Of a DNA stretch of 64,000 nt, positions 50,232 to 59,284 are shown piece after piece (positions within the stretch are counted from its first letter, which is position 1; the number at the start of each line of letters is the position of its first letter). The notes under the pieces are model-generated. The model did not search any database, was not told the DNA's origin, and saw nothing but the letters and a program-made list of their open reading frames with translations. Position numbers and translations under genes: made by a program. Location: positions 85,062 to 149,061 of the forward strand of contig NZ_SPQQ01000008.1 in assembly GCF_004766045.1 (NCBI RefSeq), in the 5' to 3' direction. The DNA is from Desulfosporosinus fructosivorans. Its GTDB lineage: Bacteria > Bacillota > Desulfitobacteriia > Desulfitobacteriales > Desulfitobacteriaceae.

Positions 50232-51578
50232 ATGAAATGGGGTAGGCCCGTGATCAAGATAAGAAATGTTACTGGCTGGCAAAAAACAAAGTTTAACCTG
50301 AAACTAAAAATAAACATCTTTTTTCACCATATCCCGGTGCTTTGCAAAAGAGAGATTTCCTTTACAGGGTTTATTCTGCTCTTAAAAAGGCTGTTGCTTT
50401 TTGTGTCTAAGATGCAGCACAATAAATTTGTTAATATCGACGGTAAGACAAGGTTAGGTCTCTACGTACCAGGTTATCCATCCCAGGCTTTTTACACTGC
50501 CTGTCATAAATTCAGTCAGTTCTCAGAAAAAATGCCCTGCACCACAGTCTTGTTATCGATTACCTCCGCCTGCCCCTATCATTGCAATTACTGTTATCAG
50601 AAGTTAGATAAGGGCAAGGATGTCGAGCTAGAGACGTTGATCAAGACCGTAAGAAAGCTGCAGGAGATGGGAATTGCCTTTTTTAATATTGAGGGTGGCG
50701 AGCCCTTTATAGTTTATGAGCGGTTAAAGAGGGTTTGCACAGTTATTGACGCCAGATCGGAAATCTGGATCAACTCTACAGGCGCTGGGATGAGTCCAGA
50801 AAAGCTTTCAGAACTTAAAGAATTGAACGTGACAGCCATTATGTTTTCTCTACACAGTCCCGATGCCGTTACGTTTAATCAGTTTATGGGGGAGGATTCT
50901 GCTTGGGATACTATGGAGAAAGGGGTTGAGATGTGCCACAAGGCGGGCCTAGCGGTGGCGTTTAATACCTGTCTGATGCGAGAGGACTTTTATAGTGGTA
51001 ATTTTGAGAGGATTATGGAGGCGGCCAAAGGCTTTGGGGCCTGTCTTATCCAGATCATTAAGCCAAAACCTGCCGGAGGGTGGCTGGAAAAAGGAAATAT
51101 TGAGTTTACCACTGAGAATCTTAATTATATTAAAAACAGGGTGAATCAATACAATTTGGAAGAAGCGTTCTCTGAGTATCCTGCAATCTCGGCTCAGATT
51201 ATTGAGGAAGATAAAGCAGTGTTCGGCTGTACGGCTGGAGGTACGGATAGATTTTATATCAATGCCAAGGGGGATTTACAGCCCTGTGAGTTTCTTAACA
51301 TATCTTTTGGTAATATCATGGTGGATGAATTTGAGGATATTTATCAAAAAATGCGCAATTGCTTCGCCTGGGGTGGAGAGCGCTATCTATGTGAGAGTTG
51401 CTCAAAGGATATTTATAAGGTATTTCTGGAAAATGAATTAAAATCCCTACCTCTGACTCCCACGCTGTCGGAGAAGATCTACAGTTCCTGGGATCGGGGG
51501 AAGAAAACGGATTTATACGAGAGGTTGGAGAAGATGATTAGGAGTGGGCAAGCAAATATATTTGGAAGGAGAAAATAA
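50232..51578 (+). CDS. Radical SAM/SPASM-like protein
   Basis: 448 residues, ATG 50232 after AAAAGGGA. The cluster motif CPYHCNYCYQ (C-x3-C-x2-C) is followed by FFNIEGGEPFI and MFSLHSPD; the C-terminal CTAGG ... CEFLN ... CESCSKD cysteines fit an auxiliary SPASM/twitch cluster. The first 70 residues are basic with a hydrophobic stretch ([19 protein letters not shown]), suggesting membrane association. The reaction is not predictable; radical C-C or C-heteroatom chemistry on the cluster's lipid product is possible. It follows the SDR by 7 bases. Confidence 0.85.
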   Translation: MKWGRPVIKIRNVTGWQKTKFNLKLKINIFFHHIPVLCKREISFTGFILLLKRLLLFVSKMQHNKFVNIDGKTRLGLYVPGYPSQAFYTACHKFSQFSEKMPCTTVLLSITSACPYHCNYCYQKLDKGKDVELETLIKTVRKLQEMGIAFFNIEGGEPFIVYERLKRVCTVIDARSEIWINSTGAGMSPEKLSELKELNVTAIMFSLHSPDAVTFNQFMGEDSAWDTMEKGVEMCHKAGLAVAFNTCLMREDFYSGNFERIMEAAKGFGACLIQIIKPKPAGGWLEKGNIEFTTENLNYIKNRVNQYNLEEAFSEYPAISAQIIEEDKAVFGCTAGGTDRFYINAKGDLQPCEFLNISFGNIMVDEFEDIYQKMRNCFAWGGERYLCESCSKDIYKVFLENELKSLPLTPTLSEKIYSSWDRGKKTDLYERLEKMIRSGQANIFGRRK

Positions 51579-51579
51579 T

Positions 51580-52167
51580 ATGAGTATAAATAACGAAATC
51601 TTAAATTGCATCCATGAGCGGAGGAGTACGCGCCGATTTACTGACAAACAAATATCATCGGAACAACTGGATGCTCTGCTTGATGCTGCAATATGGGCAC
51701 CTAGCGGCGGCAATAGCCAAAGCTGGCTGTTTACGGCGATTCAGAAAAGAGAGGTGCTTCTTCATTTAAACGAGCTTGTTCGTGAAGGATTTCAACATTG
51801 GATTCCTGATGACGATTACCCCGGCAAGCAAGCTATAAAGGAGCATTCGCAAAAGGAAGGTTATAACTTCTATCGCGAAGCGCCAACGCTCATCATTGCC
51901 TCCAATCGCCCAAATTACGAAAATGCAATGGCAGATTGTGCGATGGCGCTCCAGAATATTTTTCTTGCGGCCCAGTCTCTGGGGTTGGGAAGCTGTTATA
52001 ACAACCAACTTCATTGGCTTCGGGATGATCCTGGTGTCCGAGCGTATCTGCTTGAATTGGGCATCCCAAAGGAGCATACGATCTGCTCTTCCGCGTCTAT
52101 CGGTTTTATAGGTGCAGAATCGACTGCGCCTATTCGTAAAGAAGGTACGATACACATTATTCGATAA
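51580..52167 (+). CDS. Nitroreductase-family flavoprotein
   Basis: 196 residues from ATG 51580, one base after the radical SAM stop, with AAGGAG in that gene's end. Motifs: HERRSTRRFTDKQ (FMN-binding Arg), AAIWAPSGGNSQSW, DCAMALQNIFLAAQSLGLGS and the C-terminal IGFIGA. It reduces quinones, nitro groups or enones using NAD(P)H. It is the last gene of the run, ahead of a terminator; whether it belongs to the pathway or only to the transcript is open. Confidence 0.88.
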   Translation: MSINNEILNCIHERRSTRRFTDKQISSEQLDALLDAAIWAPSGGNSQSWLFTAIQKREVLLHLNELVREGFQHWIPDDDYPGKQAIKEHSQKEGYNFYREAPTLIIASNRPNYENAMADCAMALQNIFLAAQSLGLGSCYNNQLHWLRDDPGVRAYLLELGIPKEHTICSSASIGFIGAESTAPIRKEGTIHIIR

Positions 52168-52217
52168 AGTAAAGTAGTATCGGGATAGTGGGAATCGTCG
52201 ATTCACTTCTTTTCCTC

Positions 52218-52260
52218 CACGGCGGTGGATTTTCTTTGAAAGTAACCGCCGTGATTTTCT
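52218..52260 (+). terminator. Terminator at the end of the lipid-type cluster
   Basis: CACGGCGGT (52218-52226) and ACCGCCGTG (52245-52253) pair perfectly around an 18-base loop and are followed by ATTTTCTT. Confidence 0.65.
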
Positions 52261-52410
52261 TACAGCGCAGTAAGCAACTGTTGACATCACACAGCCGCTG
52301 TGGAAGCAATGAGTCTTTTCACCTTTGTTACTTTTCAAGCATTCTGTACAGCTTTTCTTATTGCTTCCGAAGAATTTTGTTCTATATAGAACCTTACATA
52401 CCTATAGTTT

Positions 52411-55400
52411 TTAGCTTTTTACCGATTTCTGCCCTACAACTACTACAGACGGTTTCCTGTGAAAAAACCCTTTGGCGTCATCCAACAGCGTATAAATCAC
52501 AGGTACAACGATGAGTGTTAAAAAAGTCGAGGTAATTAAGCCACCAATAATGGCATAAGCCATAGGTGCGCGTCCTTCAGAGCCTAACCCTGTGGAAAGC
52601 GCTGTGGGAATCATACCAAATATCATCGCTAATGTCGTCATAATGATCGGTCTAAGTCGTGTAGAAGACGCCTGTAGTAGCGCTTCATTTCGCTCCTCTC
52701 CCTCGGACAGCCTTTGTTTGGCATAGTCAACTAACAAAATCGCATTTTTGGTGACTAGTCCCATCAACATAATAATACCAATCATGGCCATCATGCTTAA
52801 ATTGCTGCCGCTAAGAAACAGGCCTAACAGTGCTCCAATGATACCGAAGGGCAAAGCCAAGACAATCGCAAAGGGATCAATAAAACTTTCAAACAGAGCG
52901 GCAAGGATCAGGTAAATGAACAGAATTCCCATCAAGAGGGCTTTCAGTAAGCCGGGGATAGCTACTGCCATCATTTCCTGATCTCCTCCGGTAACTTGGC
53001 TTACTTCGGCGGGCATCTTCGTGTCATTTTTCAAGGCTGTGTTAAACTGAGTATTCAACTGAGTTGCCGTAACTCCGGAGGCATTTGCCGATACCACAAT
53101 CTCTCGAGCTTTATCATATCTGCTAATGGTAGTAGAGCCGGTAGCGAAAACTTGCTTTGTGACCTGATCGAGAGGAACCATACTGTTATTTGAACCAGGC
53201 ACATAAATTCCTGTTAAGCTGTCAAAGTCCTCCCTCTGATCATCTTGGAGCAACACTTTAACGTCATAACGATCCTTTTCTGTTTCATACTGGGTTACGA
53301 GGGAACCATTAAAGAGTGTTCCCAACGTATTGGCCACGACCACTGGACTGACCCCTAAATCAGCGGCCTTATCACGATCCACGTCAATTCTTGCTTCTGC
53401 TTTTCCAGTTTTATAGCTTATACTTACGTCAACCGCTCCGGGAGTTTTCTTTAAGACTTTCTCGGCTTGCAGCGAATAGTCTAAAAGTTGATTAAAGTCA
53501 TTGCCAGTAAAATGAATCTCAGCGTCCTTCCCTCCTTGCCCCACAGTTGAACCAATCGTCATAGAAAAGCTAATCCCCGGAATCTGCGTTAAACTCTCTC
53601 GCATTTTATTGGCTGTTTCACTTAAGAGTTCTTTTCTCGTATTCTTGTCTGGAAGCTGTACGCTAATGTTAATGCTGCTGGGTGTAACAGTCGAGTACAG
53701 GTACACTACTCCCGGATACTCATTAAGAATACGTTCCATTTTTTTGGTTGTTTCTGCAGCGCTAACCAGTGTTGTCCCTCCATCTGTCGTCGCTGCTATT
53801 GTGATCTTTCCGTTGTCTGAGGAATCTAAAAAGCTAATATTAATGACGTTAAGAAGGAGCAGACTGCCGACGAACATTGCCGTGGCAATAGCTATGGTTT
53901 TAATTCTGTGCTTCAGTGTTACCCTGAGAAGTCTTGTATAGACTCTGGCAAGTTTAACAAACAGGTGATTGAACCATATTAAAAATCTACCCAGGGGACC
54001 GTGTTTTTTATCTAATTCATCGTTTTCGCTTTTTATATATTTAGACGCCATCAACGGCACTAATGTAAAGGATACAAATAAAGAAATCAAGACGCTGATA
54101 GCAACCGTTAGACCAAATTCCTTGAAGTAGGCCCCGATCAATCCATCAACCATGGTAATGGGGAGAAAGACAGCAACTATGGTAAGCGTTGTAGCCGTCA
54201 CGGCCAATCCAATCTCACTCGTACCGTCTTTCGCCGCTTGAATGGGTGATTTACCCATATTTAAGTGACGTACAACATTCTCAACGACGACAATTGCATC
54301 ATCAATCAGCAATCCAACCGATAAGGAGAGGCCCATTAATGACATGGTGTTGAGTGAAAAGTTCATCAGTTTCATAGCAGCAAAGGTCGTGATAATCGAG
54401 GTGGGCAGTGAAATGGCACTGATGGCCGTGCTTCCCCCACTCCGCAGGAAGAGGAAAACAACGAGAACCGCCAGGATACACCCTTCCAGCAAGGTTTTCT
54501 GAACTTCAGTTACGGACGCCCGTATGACCTGCGAATTGTCATTGACAATATCTAGTTTCACATCGTTAGGCAGTGACGTTTGAATTGCTGCAAGTTTCAC
54601 TTTAAGATCATCCGCTACTTGGGTGGTGTTTTCTCCGGATTGTTTGACAATATCAATACCAATCGATTCTGCACCCTTATAATAAGATAAGCTGTCCTTA
54701 TCCTTAATAGTATCTACTACTTGGGCAACATCCTTGATTCTTATTTCAGTCCCATTACGATTGGCGACTAAAATATTCAAGAAATCATTGACTTCTTTGA
54801 CCGTACCATTCGTTCTGATCGAAACTTCTTTGTCACCGTTGGAAACTGTACCACTTGAGCTATCGATGTTATCACTTTGCAGGCTCTGGGTAATTTGCGC
54901 AGTGGTCACATTAAGAGAGGCCATTTTTTCTTTATCGAGTTTGATATGTATTTCCCTGACTTGCGCACCATAGGTGGTAACCGATCCAACACCTTTCACC
55001 GTATTTAGTTTTTTGGTGATGTTATCTTCGACGACTTGTGATAAGTCCTTGTTGGAAAGAGGGCTAGTGACCACAAAGGATATAATGGGCGTTGCTGCAA
55101 AGTCAAATTTTTGAATAATGGGTTCTTCAATATCCTGCGGCAAAGTGCCCCGAATACCGCTTAGTTTATCTTTGATATCTTGGGCAGCCACATTGACTTC
55201 TGTTCCAGAATTAAACTCAATGACGGTCTGGGAAACCCCTTCCGAAATGCTGGAGGTAATGTGTTTCACTCCCGAAATTTGTCCGACAGATTCCTCGACT
55301 CTTTTTGTCACTTTCGATTCAAGCTGTTCAGCTGAAGTTCCCGGTAAAGAGATGGCAACCGCTATATAAGGAATCTCGATCTCAGGGTTTTCGTTGATGG

Positions 55401-55497
55401 GTAGCCCTATATAACTCATAGCCCCTACTGCCAGCATGGCGATAATGATTACAGTGGCAAATACTGGCCGTTTCAGGCTGATATCTGTTAAAAACAT
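52411..55497 (-). CDS. RND-family (HAE1-type) efflux permease
   Basis: 1028 residues, the normal size of AcrB-type pumps. N-terminal MFLTDISLKRPVFATVIIIA is typical, with two sets of transmembrane helices around large extracytoplasmic loops. Proton-relay residues appear in SVGLLIDDAIVVVENVVRH (the Asp-Asp pair of TM4) and a Lys occurs in TM10 (LMGLVTKNAILLVDYAKQR). It exports amphiphilic compounds together with the adaptor protein 13 bases upstream. No outer-membrane channel gene is present, as expected for a single-membrane cell. Confidence 0.94.
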   Translation of the reverse strand: MFLTDISLKRPVFATVIIIAMLAVGAMSYIGLPINENPEIEIPYIAVAISLPGTSAEQLESKVTKRVEESVGQISGVKHITSSISEGVSQTVIEFNSGTEVNVAAQDIKDKLSGIRGTLPQDIEEPIIQKFDFAATPIISFVVTSPLSNKDLSQVVEDNITKKLNTVKGVGSVTTYGAQVREIHIKLDKEKMASLNVTTAQITQSLQSDNIDSSSGTVSNGDKEVSIRTNGTVKEVNDFLNILVANRNGTEIRIKDVAQVVDTIKDKDSLSYYKGAESIGIDIVKQSGENTTQVADDLKVKLAAIQTSLPNDVKLDIVNDNSQVIRASVTEVQKTLLEGCILAVLVVFLFLRSGGSTAISAISLPTSIITTFAAMKLMNFSLNTMSLMGLSLSVGLLIDDAIVVVENVVRHLNMGKSPIQAAKDGTSEIGLAVTATTLTIVAVFLPITMVDGLIGAYFKEFGLTVAISVLISLFVSFTLVPLMASKYIKSENDELDKKHGPLGRFLIWFNHLFVKLARVYTRLLRVTLKHRIKTIAIATAMFVGSLLLLNVINISFLDSSDNGKITIAATTDGGTTLVSAAETTKKMERILNEYPGVVYLYSTVTPSSINISVQLPDKNTRKELLSETANKMRESLTQIPGISFSMTIGSTVGQGGKDAEIHFTGNDFNQLLDYSLQAEKVLKKTPGAVDVSISYKTGKAEARIDVDRDKAADLGVSPVVVANTLGTLFNGSLVTQYETEKDRYDVKVLLQDDQREDFDSLTGIYVPGSNNSMVPLDQVTKQVFATGSTTISRYDKAREIVVSANASGVTATQLNTQFNTALKNDTKMPAEVSQVTGGDQEMMAVAIPGLLKALLMGILFIYLILAALFESFIDPFAIVLALPFGIIGALLGLFLSGSNLSMMAMIGIIMLMGLVTKNAILLVDYAKQRLSEGEERNEALLQASSTRLRPIIMTTLAMIFGMIPTALSTGLGSEGRAPMAYAIIGGLITSTFLTLIVVPVIYTLLDDAKGFFHRKPSVVVVGQKSVKS

Positions 55498-55510
55498 AAA
55501 TCTTGTCCTC

Positions 55511-56725
55511 CTATTCCGTCACGACTGAAACCATATCGCCATCTTGAAGTGTATTTACATTAGTAATAATGACGCTGTCAGCTTCTTTCACACCATCTTT
55601 GATCTCTACTAGACCTTTGGTAATTTCCCCAATACTAACAATGCGTTTACGGGCGACCCCTTTATCATTCACAAACACTGTATAATTTCCTTGATTTCCG
55701 CTCAAGGCATCTGTTGTCACAGCAATCACCTCTGATGTCTGGTCACCTACAATATCCACGTTGGCATAAATGCCCGGTTTCAGTGTCTGATCGAGATTAG
55801 CGACCTCAACTTTGCATCTAAAAACTCTTGAAGTAGCATCGGCAGAGGCTTCAATACTTTTTATAATTCCGTCATAGTAATTGATATCAATACTTCCAAC
55901 TTTGACTTTGGCACTCTGTCCTATTTTAAGAGAACTCATATCGTTTTGGTCTACTTCAATTACCGCGTAGATCGGTGATATAGTCTTAACCTTTCCTAAG
56001 GCAGCTCCTACGTTGGCATATTGTCCTAGACTCACACTTTTCTCATCTATGATCCCAGTAAGGGGCGCAGTGATGATCGTATCCGCCAGCGAATTTGTAA
56101 GAATTTTTAAATCAACCTGTGCTGCAGTCACATTTGCTTGTGCTGTTTTAATACTGGCTTTTGAGGTTTCGATATTGGCTTTTGCCGATTCCAGGTCACT
56201 TTTCGCATTACTTACCGTTGTTTCAGCGCTTTCCAGTTCAACCATGGAAATGGCCCCGCCGTTAAAAAGCTCTTTCGTTCTGTCATAGGTGCGCACTGCA
56301 TTGTCTACACTCAGCTGCATTTTCTGCAATCCGGTTTGTGAAGAAACTAATTGGCTCTCAGAAGATGTTACTTGACTTTCTGAGGCTTTCAGCTTGGCTT
56401 CAGAAGAAGCTATATGGTTTTTAATGTCCTGATCATCCAATTTGATTAACGTGTCCCCTTGGGATACATATTGACCATTTTCGAACATGACCTGAACGAC
56501 CTTACCACCAACTTTGCCACTTACAATTCCCTCTTGAGAAGCTTCTAAGGAAGCTTTATACGAAAGGGTTGAATTCTTTATAACATTCTTTGCCTCACTG
56601 ACTTTGACAGAAACCTTATTTGGAGCGGCTTCGATTGTCTTTTCCGTCTTTCCCATGATGGTTGTAACTCCTGTACCAGCCAAAGCAAGTACAATAACAA
56701 TTGCCAGAACTCTCATTTTCGTCAT
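55511..56725 (-). CDS. Membrane fusion (periplasmic adaptor) protein of the RND pump
   Basis: 404 residues. A single N-terminal helix (VLAIVIVLALAGTGVTTIMG) anchors it. The lipoyl halves (EASQEGIVSGKVGGKVVQVM and TIITAPLTGIIDEKSVSLGQ) enclose a long coiled-coil hairpin rich in Ser/Ala (SEAKLKASESQVTSSESQLV, SDLESAKANIETSKASIKTA), followed by beta-barrel and membrane-proximal domains. It is the first gene of the operon, expressed from the repeat-containing promoter at 56760-56803. Confidence 0.9.
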   Translation of the reverse strand: MTKMRVLAIVIVLALAGTGVTTIMGKTEKTIEAAPNKVSVKVSEAKNVIKNSTLSYKASLEASQEGIVSGKVGGKVVQVMFENGQYVSQGDTLIKLDDQDIKNHIASSEAKLKASESQVTSSESQLVSSQTGLQKMQLSVDNAVRTYDRTKELFNGGAISMVELESAETTVSNAKSDLESAKANIETSKASIKTAQANVTAAQVDLKILTNSLADTIITAPLTGIIDEKSVSLGQYANVGAALGKVKTISPIYAVIEVDQNDMSSLKIGQSAKVKVGSIDINYYDGIIKSIEASADATSRVFRCKVEVANLDQTLKPGIYANVDIVGDQTSEVIAVTTDALSGNQGNYTVFVNDKGVARKRIVSIGEITKGLVEIKDGVKEADSVIITNVNTLQDGDMVSVVTE

Positions 56726-56759
56726 TTATCTGTAACTCCTTTTCTTTTTGTCGTGTTTT

Positions 56760-56803
56760 ATTCTAACAAGCCAATATCAACTCAACCTCAACTCAACCTC
56801 AAC
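56760..56803 (-). promoter_or_regulatory. RND operon promoter with 11-bp direct repeats
   Basis: Read on the plus strand, TCAACTCAACC occurs twice in tandem followed by TCAAC (56777-56803), an 11-bp period typical of OmpR-family binding. On the minus strand the repeats (GTTGAGGTTGA type) end 11 bases before a -10 box TAGAAT (56765-56760). The same array with the same spacing lies upstream of the response-regulator gene, so that regulator is the likely activator. Confidence 0.78.
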
Positions 56804-56990
56804 TTTTGGCCCCGGTAAATAAAGTTTTTTAAACGCATTTTCCGGAGCTTAAAGTCCGACATAGTGCATGACTACGTCGGTTATAGGTATTTCCCATTTT
56901 CAGAAGTATGGTTCATTGACTTCAAAACGCCTAAAAGCCGCATGATTACACTATTTTTGAGAGCTTCGCATGTATAGCGGCAAGTAAAAT

Positions 56991-57040
56991 AAAAAAGTGC
57001 CCGCAAATGGCGTGATTATCCATTTGCAGGCACTTTTTTA
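56991..57040 (-). terminator. Terminator of the two-component operon
   Basis: AAAAAAGTGCCCGCAAATGG and CCATTTGCAGGCACTTTTTT form a 20-bp stem with one mismatch and a 9-base loop, T-rich on both strands. It separates the histidine kinase gene from the RND operon promoter. Confidence 0.9.
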
Positions 57041-57067
57041 CTCCGAGAAATATGATAAAAATAGATT

Positions 57068-58117
57068 TTAGCCGTGTCTATTATCCATCGGCATCCCCGA
57101 AGGTAAGAAAATAGTGAAGGCGCTGCCTTTTCCTAGACTGCTTTCGACTTCTATATGGCCGTTGCAGAGGCCGACAATTTTTTTAACCAACGTCAGTCCA
57201 AGTCCATTCCCAATAGTTGTGTGTGATGTATCGCCTTGATAAAACTTGTCAAAGATATGTTGTTTTGTTTCCTCGTCCATTCCATGTCCATTATCCTGCA
57301 AACAAAACCGTATTGATGAATTGATGCGTCTTAAACTGACTTGCAATTTCCCACCGTTATCTGTGAATTTGATAGCGTTATCCAATAGGTTTACCCATAT
57401 TTGTTGGAGTAGGGGTGCATTGTTATAAATATTTATACTCTGCAAATCCACATCCACTGAAAGATTTTTAGCGCTCCATTTGGGTTCCAATATAAGTATA
57501 GCGCGGCGAATTTGCTCATCCAGCGCATAAACCTCTTTTCCACTAATGATCTCCGTATTTTCGACCTTTGATAAATTAAGAACATATGTGGAAAGGTCAA
57601 CCAATCTTTGGGACTCCTGAATGATTATATCTAAATATTCCTGCGCTTCTTCACTGGTTAAACCGCCTTCTTTCAAAAGTTTTGCAAAGCCCTTAATAGA
57701 AACAATAGGCGTTTTAAACTCATGTGAAAAATTATTAATAAAATCAACACGTAACATTTCAATTCCCGCAAGCTCCCGCACCATTTTATTAAAACTCGCA
57801 GCAAGGCTCTCAAGCTCTGGAATGTTGCTGCCTTTAACCGTAACCGAAAAATCGCCTTTAGCTACATCTTCAATAGCTTCAATCAGATTACGGACAGGCT
57901 TAACCATCCACCTGCTTAGGAGAGCGGTGATAGAAGTTCCAATAGATACGCTTATTAGCAGCATTGCAAAAAATTCTAAAATACCACTTTTTAAAAAGCT
58001 AATGTCAAAAATAGAATCCAGTAAATAAATACATAATCCGACAATCACAACAGACAAAACCATAACAAAAAAGACAAATACAACTAGTGAAACAGCGAGA
58101 CTCATTCTTTTTTTCAT
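57068..58117 (-). CDS. Sensor histidine kinase
   Basis: 349 residues. Two N-terminal transmembrane helices (LVVFVFFVMVLSVVIVGLCI and SGILEFFAMLLISVSIGTSI) enclose only a short external loop, so it is an intramembrane-sensing type kinase. HAMP (WMVKPVRNLIEAIEDVAKGD), the phospho-acceptor NNFSHEFKTPIVSIKGFA, then ATPase boxes NLLDNAIKF, DNGHGMDEE and GNGLGLTLV. The gene overlaps the response regulator by 4 bp. It likely senses membrane-perturbing compounds and controls the RND pump. Confidence 0.93.
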   Translation of the reverse strand: MKKRMSLAVSLVVFVFFVMVLSVVIVGLCIYLLDSIFDISFLKSGILEFFAMLLISVSIGTSITALLSRWMVKPVRNLIEAIEDVAKGDFSVTVKGSNIPELESLAASFNKMVRELAGIEMLRVDFINNFSHEFKTPIVSIKGFAKLLKEGGLTSEEAQEYLDIIIQESQRLVDLSTYVLNLSKVENTEIISGKEVYALDEQIRRAILILEPKWSAKNLSVDVDLQSINIYNNAPLLQQIWVNLLDNAIKFTDNGGKLQVSLRRINSSIRFCLQDNGHGMDEETKQHIFDKFYQGDTSHTTIGNGLGLTLVKKIVGLCNGHIEVESSLGKGSAFTIFLPSGMPMDNRHG

Positions 58118-58788
58118 GTATGCTTCACCGCCTTATATCCTAGTCCGCGCACAGTAACGATCTCAACATCAGGGTTATCTTTAAATTTTTCGCGCAGCCT
58201 GCCCATATGGACATTCAGGGTATGCTCATCCGTTTCTGTATCGGGGCCCCATATTTCATCCATCAATTGCATGCGGGTAAAAATCATATTTGGATAACTC
58301 GTCAATTTAAAGAGTAAATAAAATTCTTTTTGGGGAAGCGTAATTGTATCTTCAGCATGAGTGACGGTAAGAGTGTTATAATCCAGCGTGGTGCCGCCGA
58401 TTGTTAATTTGTGCTCATTTACAATTTGCGCCCGACGTAGTAATGCCTTTATGCGAAACAGCATCTCCTGCTCGTCAAACGGCTTTGTCATGTAATCGTC
58501 TGTCCCTACAAGGAAGCCTCTATGTTTATCCTTAATTTCTTGTTGGGCTGTGATCATCAATATAGGAATATTTTCTCCTACATCGCGTAATTCTTTGCAA
58601 AGCTGATAGCCGCTCATCCTTGGCATCATCAAATCCAAGATAATCAAATCAAAATATTGCCTTTCCATCATACTTAAAGCGTCGAGGCCATCTTTTGCCG
58701 CCAAAGCAGTGTAACCTCCCCGCTTTAGAACAGCGCAGATCAGTTTTTGTGTGTTGGTGTCATCTTCGACTACCAAAATATTGAACAT
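58114..58788 (-). CDS. OmpR/PhoB-family response regulator
   Basis: 224 residues: receiver domain with acidic pocket Asp9/Asp10, phospho-acceptor Asp52 (LIILDLMMPRMSG), Thr in MITAQ and Lys in TKPF; then a winged helix (TLPQKEFYLLFKLTSYPNMI, TDEHTLNVHMGRLREKF, EIVTVRGLGYK). It precedes its kinase. The direct repeats upstream of its own gene and of the RND operon indicate autoregulation and pump control. Confidence 0.94.
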   Translation of the reverse strand: MFNILVVEDDTNTQKLICAVLKRGGYTALAAKDGLDALSMMERQYFDLIILDLMMPRMSGYQLCKELRDVGENIPILMITAQQEIKDKHRGFLVGTDDYMTKPFDEQEMLFRIKALLRRAQIVNEHKLTIGGTTLDYNTLTVTHAEDTITLPQKEFYLLFKLTSYPNMIFTRMQLMDEIWGPDTETDEHTLNVHMGRLREKFKDNPDVEIVTVRGLGYKAVKHT

Positions 58789-58827
58789 AAATTCACCTCC
58801 TGTTACGTCAACTTAGAATTACCTCTT

Positions 58828-58860
58828 ACTTTACCATCCCAAAATCAACTGAACCTCAAC
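58828..58860 (-). promoter_or_regulatory. Response-regulator promoter with matching direct repeats
   Basis: TCAACTGAACC followed by TCAAC (58845-58860, plus strand) repeats the 11-bp element of the RND promoter. On the minus strand the -10 box TAAAGT (58833-58828) is again 11 bases from the repeat. Confidence 0.74.
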
Positions 58861-58897
58861 TTTTAATCTTAAAATAATTGTCTACTAAACTTGTTTA

Positions 58898-59038
58898 GGC
58901 GCGCTCGTTAAATATTTACCACGACCTGTTTATACAGTTCCTGATACGGGAAACCTAAGAGCAGATGTGTTTATGTTAATGCATAGAACAGCAGAGGGAT
59001 GCAATTTCCTCCTTCAGTATACCATCCAGTACTTCTAA
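58898..59038 (+). pseudogene. TetR-family C-terminal remnant, tentative
   Basis: The frame reads GALVKYLPRPVYTVPDTGNL then RADVFMLMHRTAEG and ends at TAA 59036. The VPDTGNLRAD stretch resembles the PDTGSLRGDLLALL motif of the TetR_C_11 domain. There is no DNA-binding domain or start, so it would be a decayed piece. The remaining sequence up to 59284 has no gene. Confidence 0.4.
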
Positions 59039-59284
59039 GCTGTGGCCATTAATAAAAGCGGAACTTTCGTTTAATCGGGAGTTCCCTTGTTATCTAGCAC
59101 TAACTTTAATGCTATCCATGTGCCTAGTTCTATGGTTACAAGTTTGAATAGTAATGAATTATGCTTATGAGTTATGAATTTGCATTTATGATAAAAGGGA
59201 TATACGATACGATAATGTTAGGTTAATTTTATAGGTAGCTTAATACTTATTCCAGTAAAGTAATTTGTTTGTGGAGTGATATAT

